Of a stretch of 64,000 nt of DNA, positions 11,028 to 21,644 are shown one piece after another; position 1 is the first letter of the stretch, and the number at the start of each line of letters is the position of its first letter. Both the position numbers and the translations under genes were made by a program. The notes under the pieces were generated by a model. It made no database searches and was not told the DNA's origin. It saw only the letters and a list, made by a program, of their open reading frames with translations. Source of the stretch: Rhynchopus sp. YZ270_cl-10 (lineage: Eukaryota; Euglenozoa; Diplonemea; Diplonemida; Diplonemidae). Location of the stretch: positions 186,001 through 250,000 of the forward strand of contig OZ037866.1 in the NCBI GenBank assembly GCA_964035575.1, written 5' to 3'.

Positions 11028-11560
11028 AAAGTTCTGTTGATGGTCAACAGAACTTTTTGAAAATGGAAAAAAAAAAAAAAAAAAAGTTCTGTTGAGTGGT
11101 TCAGACCCGTTCTACTTGTCAAAAAATCTCAGGAGAAGAAGATATGGAGAGGTGAGTGCTCAAACGTCCCAAAAAAGTCAAAATCGAGTGTTGGAAAAAA
11201 AAAAAGTTGCGTACCGTGCGCCTGCGGCGCAAGCAGCTCCCACCAACGCAGTCCCATTTTATGGGAACATTTTTTAAAAATGTTGCGTACCGTGGCTTCG
11301 CCAGGAACCTTTGGGTACCATGACCGCTGCTTACTGATAAGAAGGCTGACACCCACGACGGCTTGTGGACGGCCACCGTAGAGTACAATGTACAGCATGG
11401 TGAGAGGAAAGAGCAAATGTCGCTGATTCGGAGGAACTCTGACCGGGCTTGGGGAACATGCATCTCTCCGCCGGAGGCCACGACGAAGGAGCTTTGCAGG
11501 GGTTTTCGCGCGAAGCGCGAAAAATTTTTTTTGGACCATCAACAGAACTTTTTCAAAACC
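11028..11560. mobile_element. element with AAGTTCTGTTGA foldback ends, copy 1
   Basis: It starts with a 13-bp-stem hairpin (AAAGTTCTGTTGA, 3-base loop, complement; 11028-11056) and ends with GGACCATCAACAGAACTTTT (11540-11559). A related copy lies at 18144-18400 and a right-end fragment at 42588-42650. The interior includes TTCAGACCCGTTCTAC and AGGAGAAGAAGATATGGAGA, shared with 18144-18400, and the second three-hairpin locus. Confidence 0.65.
11205..11530 (+). repeat. three-hairpin element, locus 2
   Basis: Ordered palindromes: TGCGCCTGCGGCGCA (11217-11231) after GTACCG; TGGCTTCGCCA (11293-11303) after GCGTACCG; TTCGCGCGAAGCGCGAA (11505-11521). GCCGGAGGC (11470-11478) is a further short one. 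Between hairpins 2 and 3 is a GC-richer segment with a coding-like frame (EYNVQHGERKEQMSLIRR), unlike the cargo at the other two loci. I cannot name the product. Confidence 0.55.
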
Positions 11561-12075
11561 CAAAATCCTGGCGGCGGGGCTGAGATTGGGTCGGAAAAAA
11601 AAAAATTCCGCCTACGGCGGGCAGTCCTCTACCCATTGTCACACTTTTCACTCCCGGCCCTCTCTCTATGTTTTCACTTGGCCCCCTTTACCTTCCACTC
11701 ATTTTGACCAAAATCAAGAACTTGTCTAATTCAGCACATTGACCCCACCACAGCGCGGAATAGGGGGTGGATAGCAGCAAGGAAATCCCTTAACAAACAC
11801 CTGCCGGAAGTATTATTTTTGTACTATTTTGTCATTTTTGGCAATCAGCGGTGTTTTTTTCCGTTTTTGGGCAGGCATGGGGGTGCCAGAACGGCGTGGT
11901 GGGAAGCAGTATTATACATTTGGCCACTTTGAAAAACCATGAAAAAACCCCGTGAAAAACGCCATTTTACCCGGCCCCGATTTAGCGATGAGACTGTTTT
12001 TTTGTTTTTGTTTTTGTTTTTGTTTTTTTTTTTTTTTTGTTGGATTTTTTCTTTTTTATTATTTTTTTTTTGGTC

Positions 12076-12917
12076 ACGTATGGCAAATGATAATATATTA
12101 TGCGCTATTATGAGATCTCATATTACATGTGATATTATGCGCTATTATGCGCTATTATGTGCTATTATGTGCTATTATGCGCTATTATGCGCTCATTATG
12201 TGCCGTACCCCCCACCCCCCCACCCAAAAAAAAGTCGCTCAGAAGTGGTCAAAAGTGCCCAAAACCGGGCGGAATTCGATTTTTGGGGTACAAATGGGCC
12301 TATGGTGTGGTTTTTATTGACTTCAGGGGGGTTTCTTTGATTTATTACCTACTTCACGTTTTTTGACGGCTTAAGATACCTTGGGTGGGAAAACCTTTGG
12401 TACCAGGTGCTTGACACTTTTTGAAACATGGTTCTAAGTTCCACCAAGTCCCTCTAAACACCCCGAAACCGCCTGGGTACCCCTCGGGATAGGTTCTGGG
12501 GTGAAAATATGTGGCTTTGGGGGCTTTTCTGGCCCCTGGCTCACACTGAGGCGTGATGGATGTGTGAGTTGCTCTATCTACGGGGGGTGGGCAGGTACAA
12601 GTTGTATGTACATTTTTGAAAAAAGCAGATACGGGGCTTCTTGAGGCTCAAAACTGCTCAAAACCGGGCGCAGATGGATTTTTGGACATCTGAGGGTGGT
12701 ATTTTCTGGTTTGGGGCATTGGGGTAGGGCACATAATGAGCACATAATAGCGCATAATCATTATGCGCTATTATGTGCTATTATGCGCTATTATGCGCTA
12801 TTATGCGCTATTATGCGCTATTATGCATTATGCGATTATTATGAGCGCGCATAATAGCGCATAATGATCTCATAATTTATTATGAGATCTCATAATAAAT
12901 TATCATTTGCCATACGT
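12076..12917. mobile_element. 0.84-kb TIR element with ATTATGCGCT tandem repeats at both ends
   Basis: The ends ACGTATGGCAAATGATAA and its complement are inverted. Inward from each end runs an array of the 10-bp unit GCGCTATTAT (12125-12195 and 12745-12830), followed by an inverted GTGCC/GGGTAGGGCAC block. The total TIR is about 140 bp. The unique centre (12215-12715) has no gene. A different MITE has inserted at the right terminus (12918). Confidence 0.7.
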
Positions 12918-13348
12918 CCATGGATGTCCAAAGTACTTGAAGTATATCAAGTACTTGATCCCCCAAAAAATCCAATACTTGATACTTCAAGTACTTGACA
13001 CCCTATTTTTTTTTCTAGTACTTTTTTACTTGTTCTCCCTCTGTCAAGTACTTTTTTCACAAAAAAAACGTCAAGTACTTGATCAAGTACAAAAAAAAAG
13101 TGGGTACTTGATCAAGTACTTGACGTTTTTTTGCGAAAACAAGTACTTGACAGACTCTGCCAGAGGGTAAAAAAGTAAAAAAAGTACGAGAAAAAAAAAT
13201 AGGGTATCAAGTACTTGATTTCTGTCAAGTACTTGATCAATCTTCAAGTACTTGACTGTCATTTTGAGAGGAAAAAAAAGGGGGGTCAAGTACTTCAAGT
13301 ACCATAAAAAATCCGAAAAAAGTACTTCAAGTACTTTGGACATCCATG
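12918..13348. mobile_element. foldback MITE rich in AAGTACTT, complete copy
   Basis: The element runs from CCATGGATGTCCAAAGTACT to its near-complement AGTACTTTGGACATCCATG. It is flanked by the 6-bp direct repeat ATACGT (12912-12917 and 13349-13354). The right duplication restores the end of the preceding TIR element, so the MITE inserted there later. Copy 1 at 3821-4221 is nearly identical along the body, which suggests recent activity. Confidence 0.8.
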
Positions 13349-13469
13349 ATACGTGCAGGCTTCGCGCTAACTTTTGGAAAAAAATCTGAAAAATCGTGGT
13401 TCGGGCCCAAAAAAACGCACCTCAAATAGGGTTACGTCTGGGGGTGAAAAAACAGTGTTTTGTGGCATT

Positions 13470-14420
13470 TCCGAGCCAATCCCGGGCTGTGGTGGGGCAT
13501 ATTCGGGAAAATGGACAAAATTTTAGTGACTTAAATTTTCACAAAATATGAACCCATACTCCTAAACAAGGGTCATTTTCAGTCTGAAAACCCAAATTCA
13601 GATGAAATTGCGGTGTTTTTGACTGGCTGTTGGCAACAGGTAGCGCCGCAGGCGCACGGTACCCAACTTTTTTCTTTTTTATTTTCCCTTTTCTCTGCTT
13701 TCTTTTGATTGCGCGAGCCGATTGCTCTCCACGGTGGGGTCACATGTGTGTACAATAACACTCTAAAGTACCCTTACTATGAACTATGAGATTCCTCCGG
13801 TTTTAGTAAGGAAACCTCGGTCTCAAAAAGTGCGTAAATTTCCTTTTTTTTTTCCACCCAAGAGGTCGTTTTGTTGCATTTCCGAACCAATCCCGGCTTG
13901 TGGTGGGGGATATACGGAAAAATGGACAAAATTTCAGTGACTTACATTTTCACAAAATATGAACCCATACCGTAAACAAGGGTCATTTTCAGTCTGAAAA
14001 CCCAACTTGGCATGAAATTGTGGTGTTTTGACTGCAAGCACCAATGAACTGAAGAAGCTATGGGGTTTCTGTGACCACAGAGAAGAGTGAGAACAAAAAC
14101 CAGGACGGTTATAGCCTCGGAGGGGTGCCGCCCTCACGCAGCGAGGGTGGAGACGGTTCAGCAGCGCATTGTCGTACTCAAAAGAAAATGAACACTGTAC
14201 ATAAGTACATCATATTTAGAAATAAAGTAGGGTAGGGAACAGGTAGCGCCGCAGGCGCACGGTACCCAACTTTTTTCTTTTTTATTTTCCCTTTTCTCTG
14301 CTTTCTTTTGATTGCGCGAGCCGATTGCTCTCCACGGTGGGGTCACATGTGTGTACAAAAACACTCTAAAGTACCCTTCCTATGAACTATGAGATTCTCT
14401 GGTTTTCTTAAGGAAACCCC
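13470..14420 (-). repeat. cluster of three R1 copies
   Basis: Two long copies (13470-13830 and 14230-14420) and one shortened copy (13875-14040) of the R1 repeat stand in the same orientation. Both long copies contain GCGCCGCAGGCGC (13643-13655 and 14246-14258) next to CACGGTACC. Confidence 0.7.
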
Positions 14421-14510
14421 GGTTTGCAAAAAAAAAAACGCACCACAAAAATATCCAAAAATCCCGGGCCAAGGGCCAAAAATTAGCGCAAAGCCTGGAT
14501 ACGTGTTTGG

Positions 14511-14541
<31 letters not shown>

Positions 14542-14566
14542 GATGTTTTTTGTTGTTTTTGTTTTT

Positions 14567-14622
14567 TGAAAACTTGGTTGTATTGTAGTGTAGACACACC
14601 CGAGGATGAACTCCACTATACA
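14567..14622 (-). mobile_element. short A-tailed retroposon, GTTTTC family, copy 1
   Basis: Read on the minus strand, the unit runs GTGGAGTTCATCCTCGGGTG, then TCTACACTA, then ACAACCAAGTTTTC, and ends in poly-A (poly-T at 14515-14566 on the plus strand). Other copies lie at 16013-16066, 16177-17175 (interrupted), 18464-18535 (opposite orientation, again with A-tail downstream) and 45530-45580. A fixed 3' end followed by A-runs in both orientations is the mark of short non-autonomous retroposons. Confidence 0.55.
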
Positions 14623-14812
14623 AAACGCCGTTAGGTTTTTTTTTTCCCCTCTTTTTTTTGACTGGTGTGACGGATTTTGCGGTTTTGGCTGTCCCAAGAA
14701 TGGCCCAAAAGGGTCTAAATCCCTTTTGGGCATTATTGGGCCCTTCTTGTCCCTTTTGTAATTTTTGACCAGTGTTTTTTGTTGTATCGACAATCACGTT
14801 AGGCCGACATTG

Positions 14813-14865
14813 AGTACAGATCGGTATACCTACTGGTATAACGATCTGTACTCAATGTCGGCCGA
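14813..14865. repeat. perfect 24-bp-arm palindrome next to a TCGACAATCAC motif
   Basis: GGCCGACATTGAGTACAGAT and its complement flank a short centre. The preceding motif GTATCGACAATCAC recurs after poly-T at 15952 (before a 15-bp-arm palindrome at 15960-15994), 22886, 27505 and 46733. The downstream part (14868-14930) matches 27568-27620 inside the SMG1 intron. Confidence 0.6.
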
Positions 14866-15144
14866 AGCTTTTGTACTGCAGAAGGTATAGACGCAGATCA
14901 TCCTGAACCCTTGAGAGCTACTTTTTTTTTCTTGTTCACATATTTCACTATTTCCATTTTCACGCGTGAAGGTGGTTGCAGGTTACAGGAAGGCAGGAAG
15001 GTCCTGCACTGTGGTGGAGAACGGGGAAGAAGAGAGGTCGAGAAAAAGGCGATGGATGATGTTGTACACTGAGCAGTCGCAGAGCCTTGGTATGACTTCT
15101 GCTTCTGCTTCTGCTTCAGATAGGTTTTGTTTTTGGGTGGCGCT

Positions 15145-15310
15145 TTTCACGCTAGGTCTGACCCGGAGGCACCTCCGCACAGCGACTGGAGGGAAAATTT
15201 GGGGTGGACTTAACCTTTCGGTTAGGAATAATTCACAACACTCTCTCCGCCCACACCCACTACTCCCCGTGAGAACCAACAATTCTCCAGCCGACTTAAT
15301 AACCCCACCA
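15145..15310 (+). repeat. repeat shared with eEF2 intron 3
   Basis: From CACGCTAGGTCTGACCCGGA through CCTTTCGGTTAGGAATAATT to CAACAATTCTCC, this matches 36096-36400 on the opposite strand. One frame stays open in both copies ([18 protein letters not shown]). Several of the differences are C-to-T changes. I see no gene family in it. Confidence 0.6.
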
Positions 15311-16143
15311 AAAGGGCGGATAAGAGGAAAGCGAAGTAACCGCCAAGGACTCACCAGTGCGTCGATCCAAAAAGAGGTCCATCATGTGTGAGGGATGCAA
15401 AACAACCACCACCAAAAATGGGGTTAACCTCACACAGAACAGTCTCGTCGCCCACAAAAGGTCAATATTACAACCCGAAATTTTTTGTCCGAAAATAAGC
15501 CCACCTATGTCCCGGCCTGTGACCGGGCTCATATTCCCAAAATTAAAGTGGTCAAAAAATTGACTAATTTTCAACATCGGCCCCACCACTGCACGGGCGG
15601 ATCCTAAAAAATGCAAATCAAACCAAAAAGTTGGGGGGGGGGGGGGGGGGGAAAGGGGGGGAAAAAAAAACACCGAAAAACACATGGCCCGAGAATGACC
15701 TAAAAGGGTCCAACCGTCAGATCCGCCACACCATTTGAAGTAAACCCGTTTGCGGGTTTACGGGTTTTCAGGGTTTTTTGGAAAAAAAACTATTGCCCAG
15801 GACACTGTCTTCTCCAGGTCACTTTTTCGGTCTTCATCCCCTTTTCCCAGGAAATATTGGCATTTTTCCAGTACACCTCGCATTTTTCTTGCGTGAGCTC
15901 CGCGTAGCCGTTCCTCTCGTTTCGTTTTTTTTTTTTTTTTTTTTTTTTGTGTCGACAATCGCCGAGTAATCCCACCAGGTGGGATTACTCGGCGCGTTTT
16001 TTTTTATTTTGAAAACTTGGTTGTATTAGTAGTGTAGACACCCGAGGATGAACTCCACTATACAAAAAAAACGCTGTTAAGTAACCGCTGATGAACACAA
16101 TGATGATCTCTCCTGTGTGGCAGATGTCACACTGACTTTTTTT

Positions 16144-16177
<34 letters not shown>

Positions 16178-16389
16178 AAAACTTGGTTGTATTAGTAATC
16201 AGGCCTAATGCTAACCGTTGGTTCGTCGGTTCACTTTTATTTATTTTTTTTTTTTTTATCCGTTGGTTCGTCGGTTCACCCTTAAAAATGGGGGTTTTTT
16301 GGGATGGGGGGTTCTCTGCCTGTGGTATGCCGTGGGTACCTTGGTCCTGGAGATGTGGGCGCCTGCGCCCGCATCTTCAGGAGGAAGGG

Positions 16390-16630
16390 AGATTAAAAGA
16401 AGGACACAGCGGTGCATACTGCGGCCCACCACTGGGTTCAAGGAGGAGGAGGGTCTGTCAGTCGACGAGACATCGAGTGTTGGAGAAGTTCTGAGCTCTG
16501 ATACAGAGAGCGGTGTCGCATCTGTTGATGTTAAAGAGGAAAGCGAAGATGGCGATTGCGATGGCGGTGGCAGTGACGATGGAGACTTGTTTCAGGGATT
16601 CAATGATGCACCCCCCTTGCCGGCAAAAAT
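16390..16630 (+). other. acidic coding-like stretch inside the 16200-17135 element
   Basis: The plus-strand frame reads through REIKRRTQRC, TTGFKEEEGLSVDE, then VKEESEDGDCDGGGSDDGD and FQGFNDAPPLPA. It is rich in D, E, S and G and differs from the surrounding poly-T translations. It has no start in good context and merges into the GCGCC hairpin at 16649. It could be a captured host exon or part of a dead internal gene. I recognise no domain. Confidence 0.25.
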
Positions 16631-16639
16631 AAAAAAAGT

Positions 16640-16960
16640 AGCCTACCGTGCGCCTGCGGCGCAGCTCAAAACCTGGCAGCCCACAGCCCTCTACCATAGT
16701 TTGGCTGTAAAAATGTTCGGTTTTAGGTCACAATTTTTGAAATGTTGCGTACCGTGGCTTCGCCAGAAAGTTTTGATGTCAATCGCCGTTTCTTCTTGTA
16801 CTGAGGGAAGGTTTGGTTCACTAGAGAGAACCTAGTGCGACGGCTTGACGTGGAAAAACGTGAGAAAAGGGTTGGTTTGGTTCTTGATGTACGTTACCAT
16901 CCCACGTCATCACGTATTTACGCAAAATGAACGGACCTTTTCGCGCGGAGCGCAAAAAAT
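16640..16960 (+). repeat. three-hairpin element, locus 3
   Basis: Ordered palindromes: TGCGCCTGCGGCGCA (16649-16663) after CTACCG; TGGCTTCGCCA (16755-16765) after GCGTACCG; GCGCGGAGCGC (16943-16953). Between hairpins 2 and 3 the plus strand has a protein-like frame ending RYHPTSSRIYAK and a stop, eight bases before the T-run that opens hairpin 3. This cargo shares nothing visible with loci 1 and 2. Confidence 0.55.
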
Positions 16961-17179
16961 TTTTGTTGACCCCTTTTTGGACATATCTTCACGATTTTGG
17001 GGAAATTTTTTTTTCATGAAGATAAGCGAAAACCCTGGACCCCTTCCCGGAGGGAATTTTTTTTTTTTCGCTTTTTTTTTTTTTTTCCGTTGGTTCACTT
17101 TTTTCCCCCCTCCCCCAAAGTTAGCATTAGGCCTGTGTATTAGTGTAGACACCCGAGGATGAACTCCACTACACTACGA

Positions 17180-18140
17180 CTTTTTTTTTTTTTGCTAAAT
17201 TCTGAGTAGTGGTTTGTGTTGCCACAGTTGTGCAATCTCCACTTTCTTCTTCTTCTACTTTTTTTTGTTGTTGTCCATTTGACGGCTCTGTGAAACGTGC
17301 CACATCATTGCGAACACTTTTTTTCTCGCAGACATCACAAAAATCCACGTACAAGCGGAAACGACTCTTGGGGAAAATACGGGAGAGAAAAAACCTATAA
17401 TTCCGCCATCCCCACACATGCGTGAGTAGGGGGGGGTTGAACATGTTGGACCTACATAAGGCACCGATAATCACAAACGTAGATTCCTGCATCAACGGCA
17501 AAAGGTGTAATACAATACAGTATTTTTCAACATATGCAATCAATAAATTGAAAGCATAGGAAGAGGGATCAACAAAAATGCTCCCAACTTTTTATGTGCT
17601 ATGTTAGGTGTAGTGCAATACAAAGAAAAAAAAATGGACGAAGAAGGGGTGGGGGATGGGATTGGGAATAGGGTGGGAGGGGGGGAACGTTCCAACAGGT
17701 CCTGTGGTACCTGAACAAGGAAAGTAAACATGTTTAAAAAAAGGATGGACTGCAGAATTTTTGTGAACAAAAACAAAAAAAGGGGGAGACGGGGAATGAG
17801 GTGGGTCGAAAAGTCAAGAAAATGCAATATTTCCAAAAGCCTGGCAGGGTCGGCCAGGCTACCATGTATGCAATACAAAACCCTCTCGTGACGATGTACC
17901 TAAAGGATAAAACAGGGGGTTTTTAGAAGCAAAAGAAATAAATTTCTTTTTATTTAAAACAAAAAGGCACTCCGTATCCAAAACAGGGGGGGATGTCTGG
18001 GGACAAAAACAGGTTTCTGGATTGGGGTGGAAGTGTTTTTCGCTAAAAGGATAAAAGAGGGGAAATAGTGACCTTGAAAAACACGAAAACGTCTAGTCTA
18101 AAGAGAGGGGGGGAAATGTAAACCAGGCACTCCGCTAGGT
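17180..18140. other. gene-free stretch with a retroposon fragment
   Basis: 17205-17250 matches the retroposon block at 27440-27500 and 51115-51170 (TGTTGCCACAGTTGTGCAAT). The rest is unique A/G-rich or T-rich sequence without a supported gene. Confidence 0.5.
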
Positions 18141-18143
18141 ACT

Positions 18144-18400
18144 AAAGTTCTGTTGATTGTCAACAGAACTTTTTGAAAATGGGGAAAAAAAGAAAAAAAA
18201 AAAAAGTTCTGCTAAGTGGTTCAGACCCGTTCTACCTGTCAAAAAAGCTCAGGAGAAGAAGATATGGAGAGGTGAGTGCTCAAACGTCCCAAAAAAGTCA
18301 AAATCGGGCGTTGGTAAAAAAAAAAAGTTGCGTACCGTGCGCCTGCGGCGCAAGCATGTACCCCACCAACGTGGACCATCAACAGAATATTTTCAAAATC
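18144..18400. mobile_element. element with AAGTTCTGTTGA foldback ends, copy 2
   Basis: This is a shorter relative of 11028-11560. It has the same 13-bp-stem terminal hairpin, the same TTCAGACCCGTTCTAC block, the hairpin TGCGCCTGCGGCGCA (18338-18352) after GTACCG, and the closing GGACCATCAACAGAA. Confidence 0.6.
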
Positions 18401-18432
18401 GGAAATCCTAGCGGAGATCCTGATGTAAACAA

Positions 18433-18463
<31 letters not shown>

Positions 18464-18464
<1 letters not shown>

Positions 18465-18535
18465 GTATAGTGGAGTTCATCTTCGGGTGTCTACACTAAA
18501 ACAACCAAGTTTTCAAAAAAAAAAAAAAAAAAGAT
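18464..18535 (+). mobile_element. short A-tailed retroposon, GTTTTC family, plus orientation
   Basis: AGTGGAGTTCATCTTCGGGT, then TCTACACTA, then CAACCAAGTTTTC, and an A-run of about 18. This is the only plus-strand copy. Its A-tail confirms which end of the family is 3'. Confidence 0.55.
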
Positions 18536-19049
18536 CTGACTTCAGTATACAGTGGGTATCAATATTACGGGTGCGCCTAATTATGGGTAAATCCAATATT
18601 TACCCATAATTAAGTTGCCCATAATATTGCGTCCCACTGTATGGCAACTGAACAAAAAGAAAACAGAGAGAGGAAAAAAAAAAGAGTTTTTTTTTTCCCT
18701 TTATCGCTCTGCAAATTTGTTGCGTTTTTCGCTGTATGAGTGTAAGGATTGATAAAACAAATACTGAGTGAAAAACAATTTGCAGGCACGCACCTTCCGT
18801 CAATTCTATTTCTTCCTGCCCATACTTGACATACAGGGCTTCCGCTTGGTTTTTGGTCTCAAAATTTGGTCACCCTGCGTGTGTGTGTTTTTTTTTTTTG
18901 CTATCTCGCAAATTGACCATTGTGTGTCTGGCAGGGAGGCGCACGCGAAGCGCGCGACGACCGTTTTCAACAGAGAAAAAAAATTTTTTTTCGCATAATT
19001 CCTGGGTTTGGAGAAAAACCAAGCTATTTCCCTGATGACATATTTTTAA

Positions 19050-20418
19050 CCCTTTAGACCCGAAGCCAGATTTTCGACCCACTTTTGAGTTTTGGTTTTG
19101 GGGGCTCTCCAACCGGTAAAGGGACCCCAGATGCAAATTTTTAATCGTACCTGGCCGCAATTGAAAGATTTTGAACACGGCTTTCAATTCCATTATTTTA
19201 AGTTTTTTTTCGCAAAAAAATGTTTTACCCAAAATGAGGTACGCATAAAATCCACCTTTTGGTTTTTTACTGATCCTTCCGGCAAAAAAAATCACCGTAA
19301 ATTATTGCTGTCCGAAAATGGCGTTATTTGAAAGATTGACCACAAAATCTTTTCAAACAAAAAAAAATCGAGCAAAAAGTCCTAGTAGAATCCAACTTAG
19401 ATGAGTGTAGCTCTGTTAGCAGCATGTCTAAAAATCGATTTCCCTAACGATTTACACTGAAACACTACTACACACGTAAAAAGGCGATTTTTTTCACGTT
19501 TTTGGGCATCTACAGGTCCGAAACACCCCCAGAATGGGTCAGAACTACCCTGTGTGCCGAAAATTCACAAAAAAAGCACCCCGCAATACGAAAAAATAGT
19601 GAAAACCCGGCTTATAACGTGTTTTTGGGTGGTAATAAGGCAAAGAATAGTCAGAAAAACAGTGATTTTGGTGGTGGTTCTCACAGACTTCCAAAGTGCA
19701 TTCAGAGGCACAAAAGTTTTCGATTCTTGCTTCTTTTGACAGATTTGACATCAAATCTTTCCAAAAATGCAAAAATCTTTTCACGAAAGTGAGTAGAACC
19801 CTACTTATCAACCCTACCAGCCTTACGACCTTAGCAACGTACAACCCGTGATTTTGATGGTAAAATTACACCAAAATCCGAGGATATCACAGATGCATAA
19901 AAGTTTTCGATTTTTGCGTATTTTGAAATATGTGAACGAAATCTTTCCACACAAAAAAAGTGTTTTCACGAAAACGACTAGAAAAATTCTTATCACATGG
20001 CGGCTCTGAAAAGTGACTTTTTCCCGTACTTTTTCATGCTCCCCGGCATCCAAGGAAAACCCAGATGCATAAAAGTGTTCTTAGATGGCGTATTTTGAAA
20101 GATCGGCTAAAAATCTTTCAAAATATAAAAAAATGTTTTTCTGAAAATGAGTAGAACCCCAGTAATAGCCTAGTGGTATTAGGAGGGATATTTTAGGGGG
20201 TGTTGGTCAAAAAACATGATTTTCCGTGGCAGCTCCGCCTTCCCTCCAGCATCCAAAAAAATATCAGATGAACAAAAATTTTCGATTCTTGCTTCTTTTG
20301 AAAGATCGGCGCAAAATCTTTCAAAATATAAAAAATGTTTTTCCCATTTTGAGTAGAACACTCCTAATTGTATGGCGCCATTCGGGTGGCCATATATGGG
20401 TATCTCGGGTCTAAAGGG
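19050..20418. mobile_element. piggyBac-like non-autonomous element in a TTAA site
   Basis: CCCTTTAGACCCGA at 19050-19063 and TCGGGTCTAAAGGG at 20405-20418 are inverted repeats. Each is flanked by TTAA (19046-19049 and 20419-20422). CCCTTT-type ends in a TTAA target are typical of piggyBac-superfamily elements. The interior carries about five diverged direct copies of a unit of roughly 170 bp. Each contains a GATGCATAAAAGTTTTCGAT-like block, an AAATCTTTC block and GAGTAGAAC. There is no transposase. Confidence 0.7.
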
Positions 20419-20424
20419 TTAAAA

Positions 20425-20944
20425 AAAAAAAAGGAGGGAGGCAGTTGAAACGTGCTAAAACGCATCTCAGTTGAGCTCATGCAAAGGGTGGGACGTGGGT
20501 GTTCCGTACCGTAAGGCGGTTCACGAATCACGTGACCTCTTTATACCCCAGCCTTTTTTTATGGCCAAAAAAAAACCTATATGATTTTGCATGTGTTATC
20601 GTGGGAGCATAGCGGGGACCCTAAGGGCAATCATGGCTCAGTTCGTAAATCTGCACGTGCCATCCAATGCCATCGCTTTGGGGGAGCGACTTTCCTTTTA
20701 AAAAAGAAACAGGAGAAGGAGCTAAAAGAGTAGGTGCTAAAAAAATAACTTATAATTACCGTTAAATTGTATCCCCACAATTTAACGCAGTGAGTTGTGG
20801 GTCACGAGTATACTAATCCCACAAGCCCAGGAGAAGGGGGAAGCAATTTTGGGGAAATTGAAACATACGATTTTTTTCTTGGATAGTGGATGTTCTTGCT
20901 TGTATTTTTTGTTTTTTGTTTTTGTTTTTGTTTTTTTTTGTTTG

Positions 20945-20975
<31 letters not shown>

Positions 20976-21020
20976 GTTTTTTTGTTTTTGTTTTTTTTGT
21001 TTGTTTGTTTTGTTTTTGTG
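20425..21020. other. gene-free stretch
   Basis: Unique sequence, then poly-T/G runs (20905-21020). The block AAACGCATCTCAGTTGAGCT at 20459-20478 recurs near 55738 and 57915 in the duplicated region, where it is likewise non-coding. Confidence 0.5.
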
Positions 21021-21022
21021 TT

Positions 21023-21386
21023 TGGGAAGGCTCGTTTTTCCTTTTAATGTTACAAAGTAACAATAAACCATTTTTCCCGGTGACCCCCCCCTCCCCACCC
21101 CCTATGTTACACGGAAAAACCGTTTTTCCGAATTTTCATTTATTGTAACAACAAGGCGCAGTGGACGTGCACATCCGAAAACACCCGCATTTGCATTTCC
21201 GGAATCCGTCCGCACTGTGGTGGGGTCAATCTGCCGAAATGGACAAGTTATTGTTGTTGGAAAAAGCCACTTTTTCCCGCCATTGTTACAAAAAAAAAAA
21301 GTTTTTTCCCCGGATTTCGGTCGGACCCCCTCCCCCCCCTTTATTGTTACTTTGTAACATTAAATGGAAAAACGAGCCTTCCCTTT
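21023..21386. mobile_element. inverted-repeat element with GTTACAAAGTAAC arms
   Basis: GGGAAGGCTCGTTTTTCC, AATGTTACAAAGTAACAATA and a C-run on the left are mirrored on the right (to 21386). The flanks on both sides are long poly-T/G tracts. A third arm-like copy stands at 22720-22765. The centre includes an R1-type block (21190-21250). Confidence 0.55.
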
Positions 21387-21485
21387 GTTTTTGTTTTTTG
21401 TTTTTGTTTTGTTTTTTTTTTTTTTCGTTTGTTTTTTTTTTTTTTTTTTTGTTTTTTTTTTTTTTTTTTTTTTGTATTATTTTTT

Positions 21486-21644
21486 CATAGATGGTAGTCG
21501 GTCGGAGACGGCCCGACCACTTTTCGACTTTTTTTGTGTTTTCGACTCGGCCCGACTTGAAGAAAAAACAAGTCAGCCCGAGTGGGCCCGGCTCCCGGAT
21601 TTTCCAAAAAGTCGGGCCGACTCCGGCCGACTACCATCTATGTT
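21486..21644. mobile_element. 158-bp MITE with CATAGATGGTAGTCGG ends
   Basis: ATAGATGGTAGTCGGTCGGA at the left and its near-complement CCGGCCGACTACCATCTATG at the right form inverted ends of about 30 bp. The host sequence on both sides is poly-T, which hides any target duplication. Confidence 0.65.

Larger units (their letters stand above)
16200..17135. mobile_element. 0.94-kb TIR element inserted in an A-tailed retroposon
   Basis: Ends CAGGCCTAATGCTAAC (16200-16215) and GTTAGCATTAGGCCTG (17120-17135) are perfect inverted repeats. A second inverted pair, CCGTTGGTTC and ACCGTTGGTTCAC blocks, lies inside. The element splits a GTTTTC-family retroposon: its left part ends at 16196 and its right part resumes at 17137, with GTATTAGT on both sides (16189-16196 and 17137-17144). 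This fits an 8-bp target duplication of a hAT-type element, though three extra bases stand at the left junction. The interior holds the third three-hairpin locus and an acidic coding-like stretch. Confidence 0.7.

Noticed and set aside
3956-13343. Nearly identical 86-codon frames at 3956-4216 and 13083-13343
   Set aside because: Conserved only because both lie in recent copies of the same foldback MITE. The sequence is CAAGTACTTGA repeats and the frame is not protein-like.
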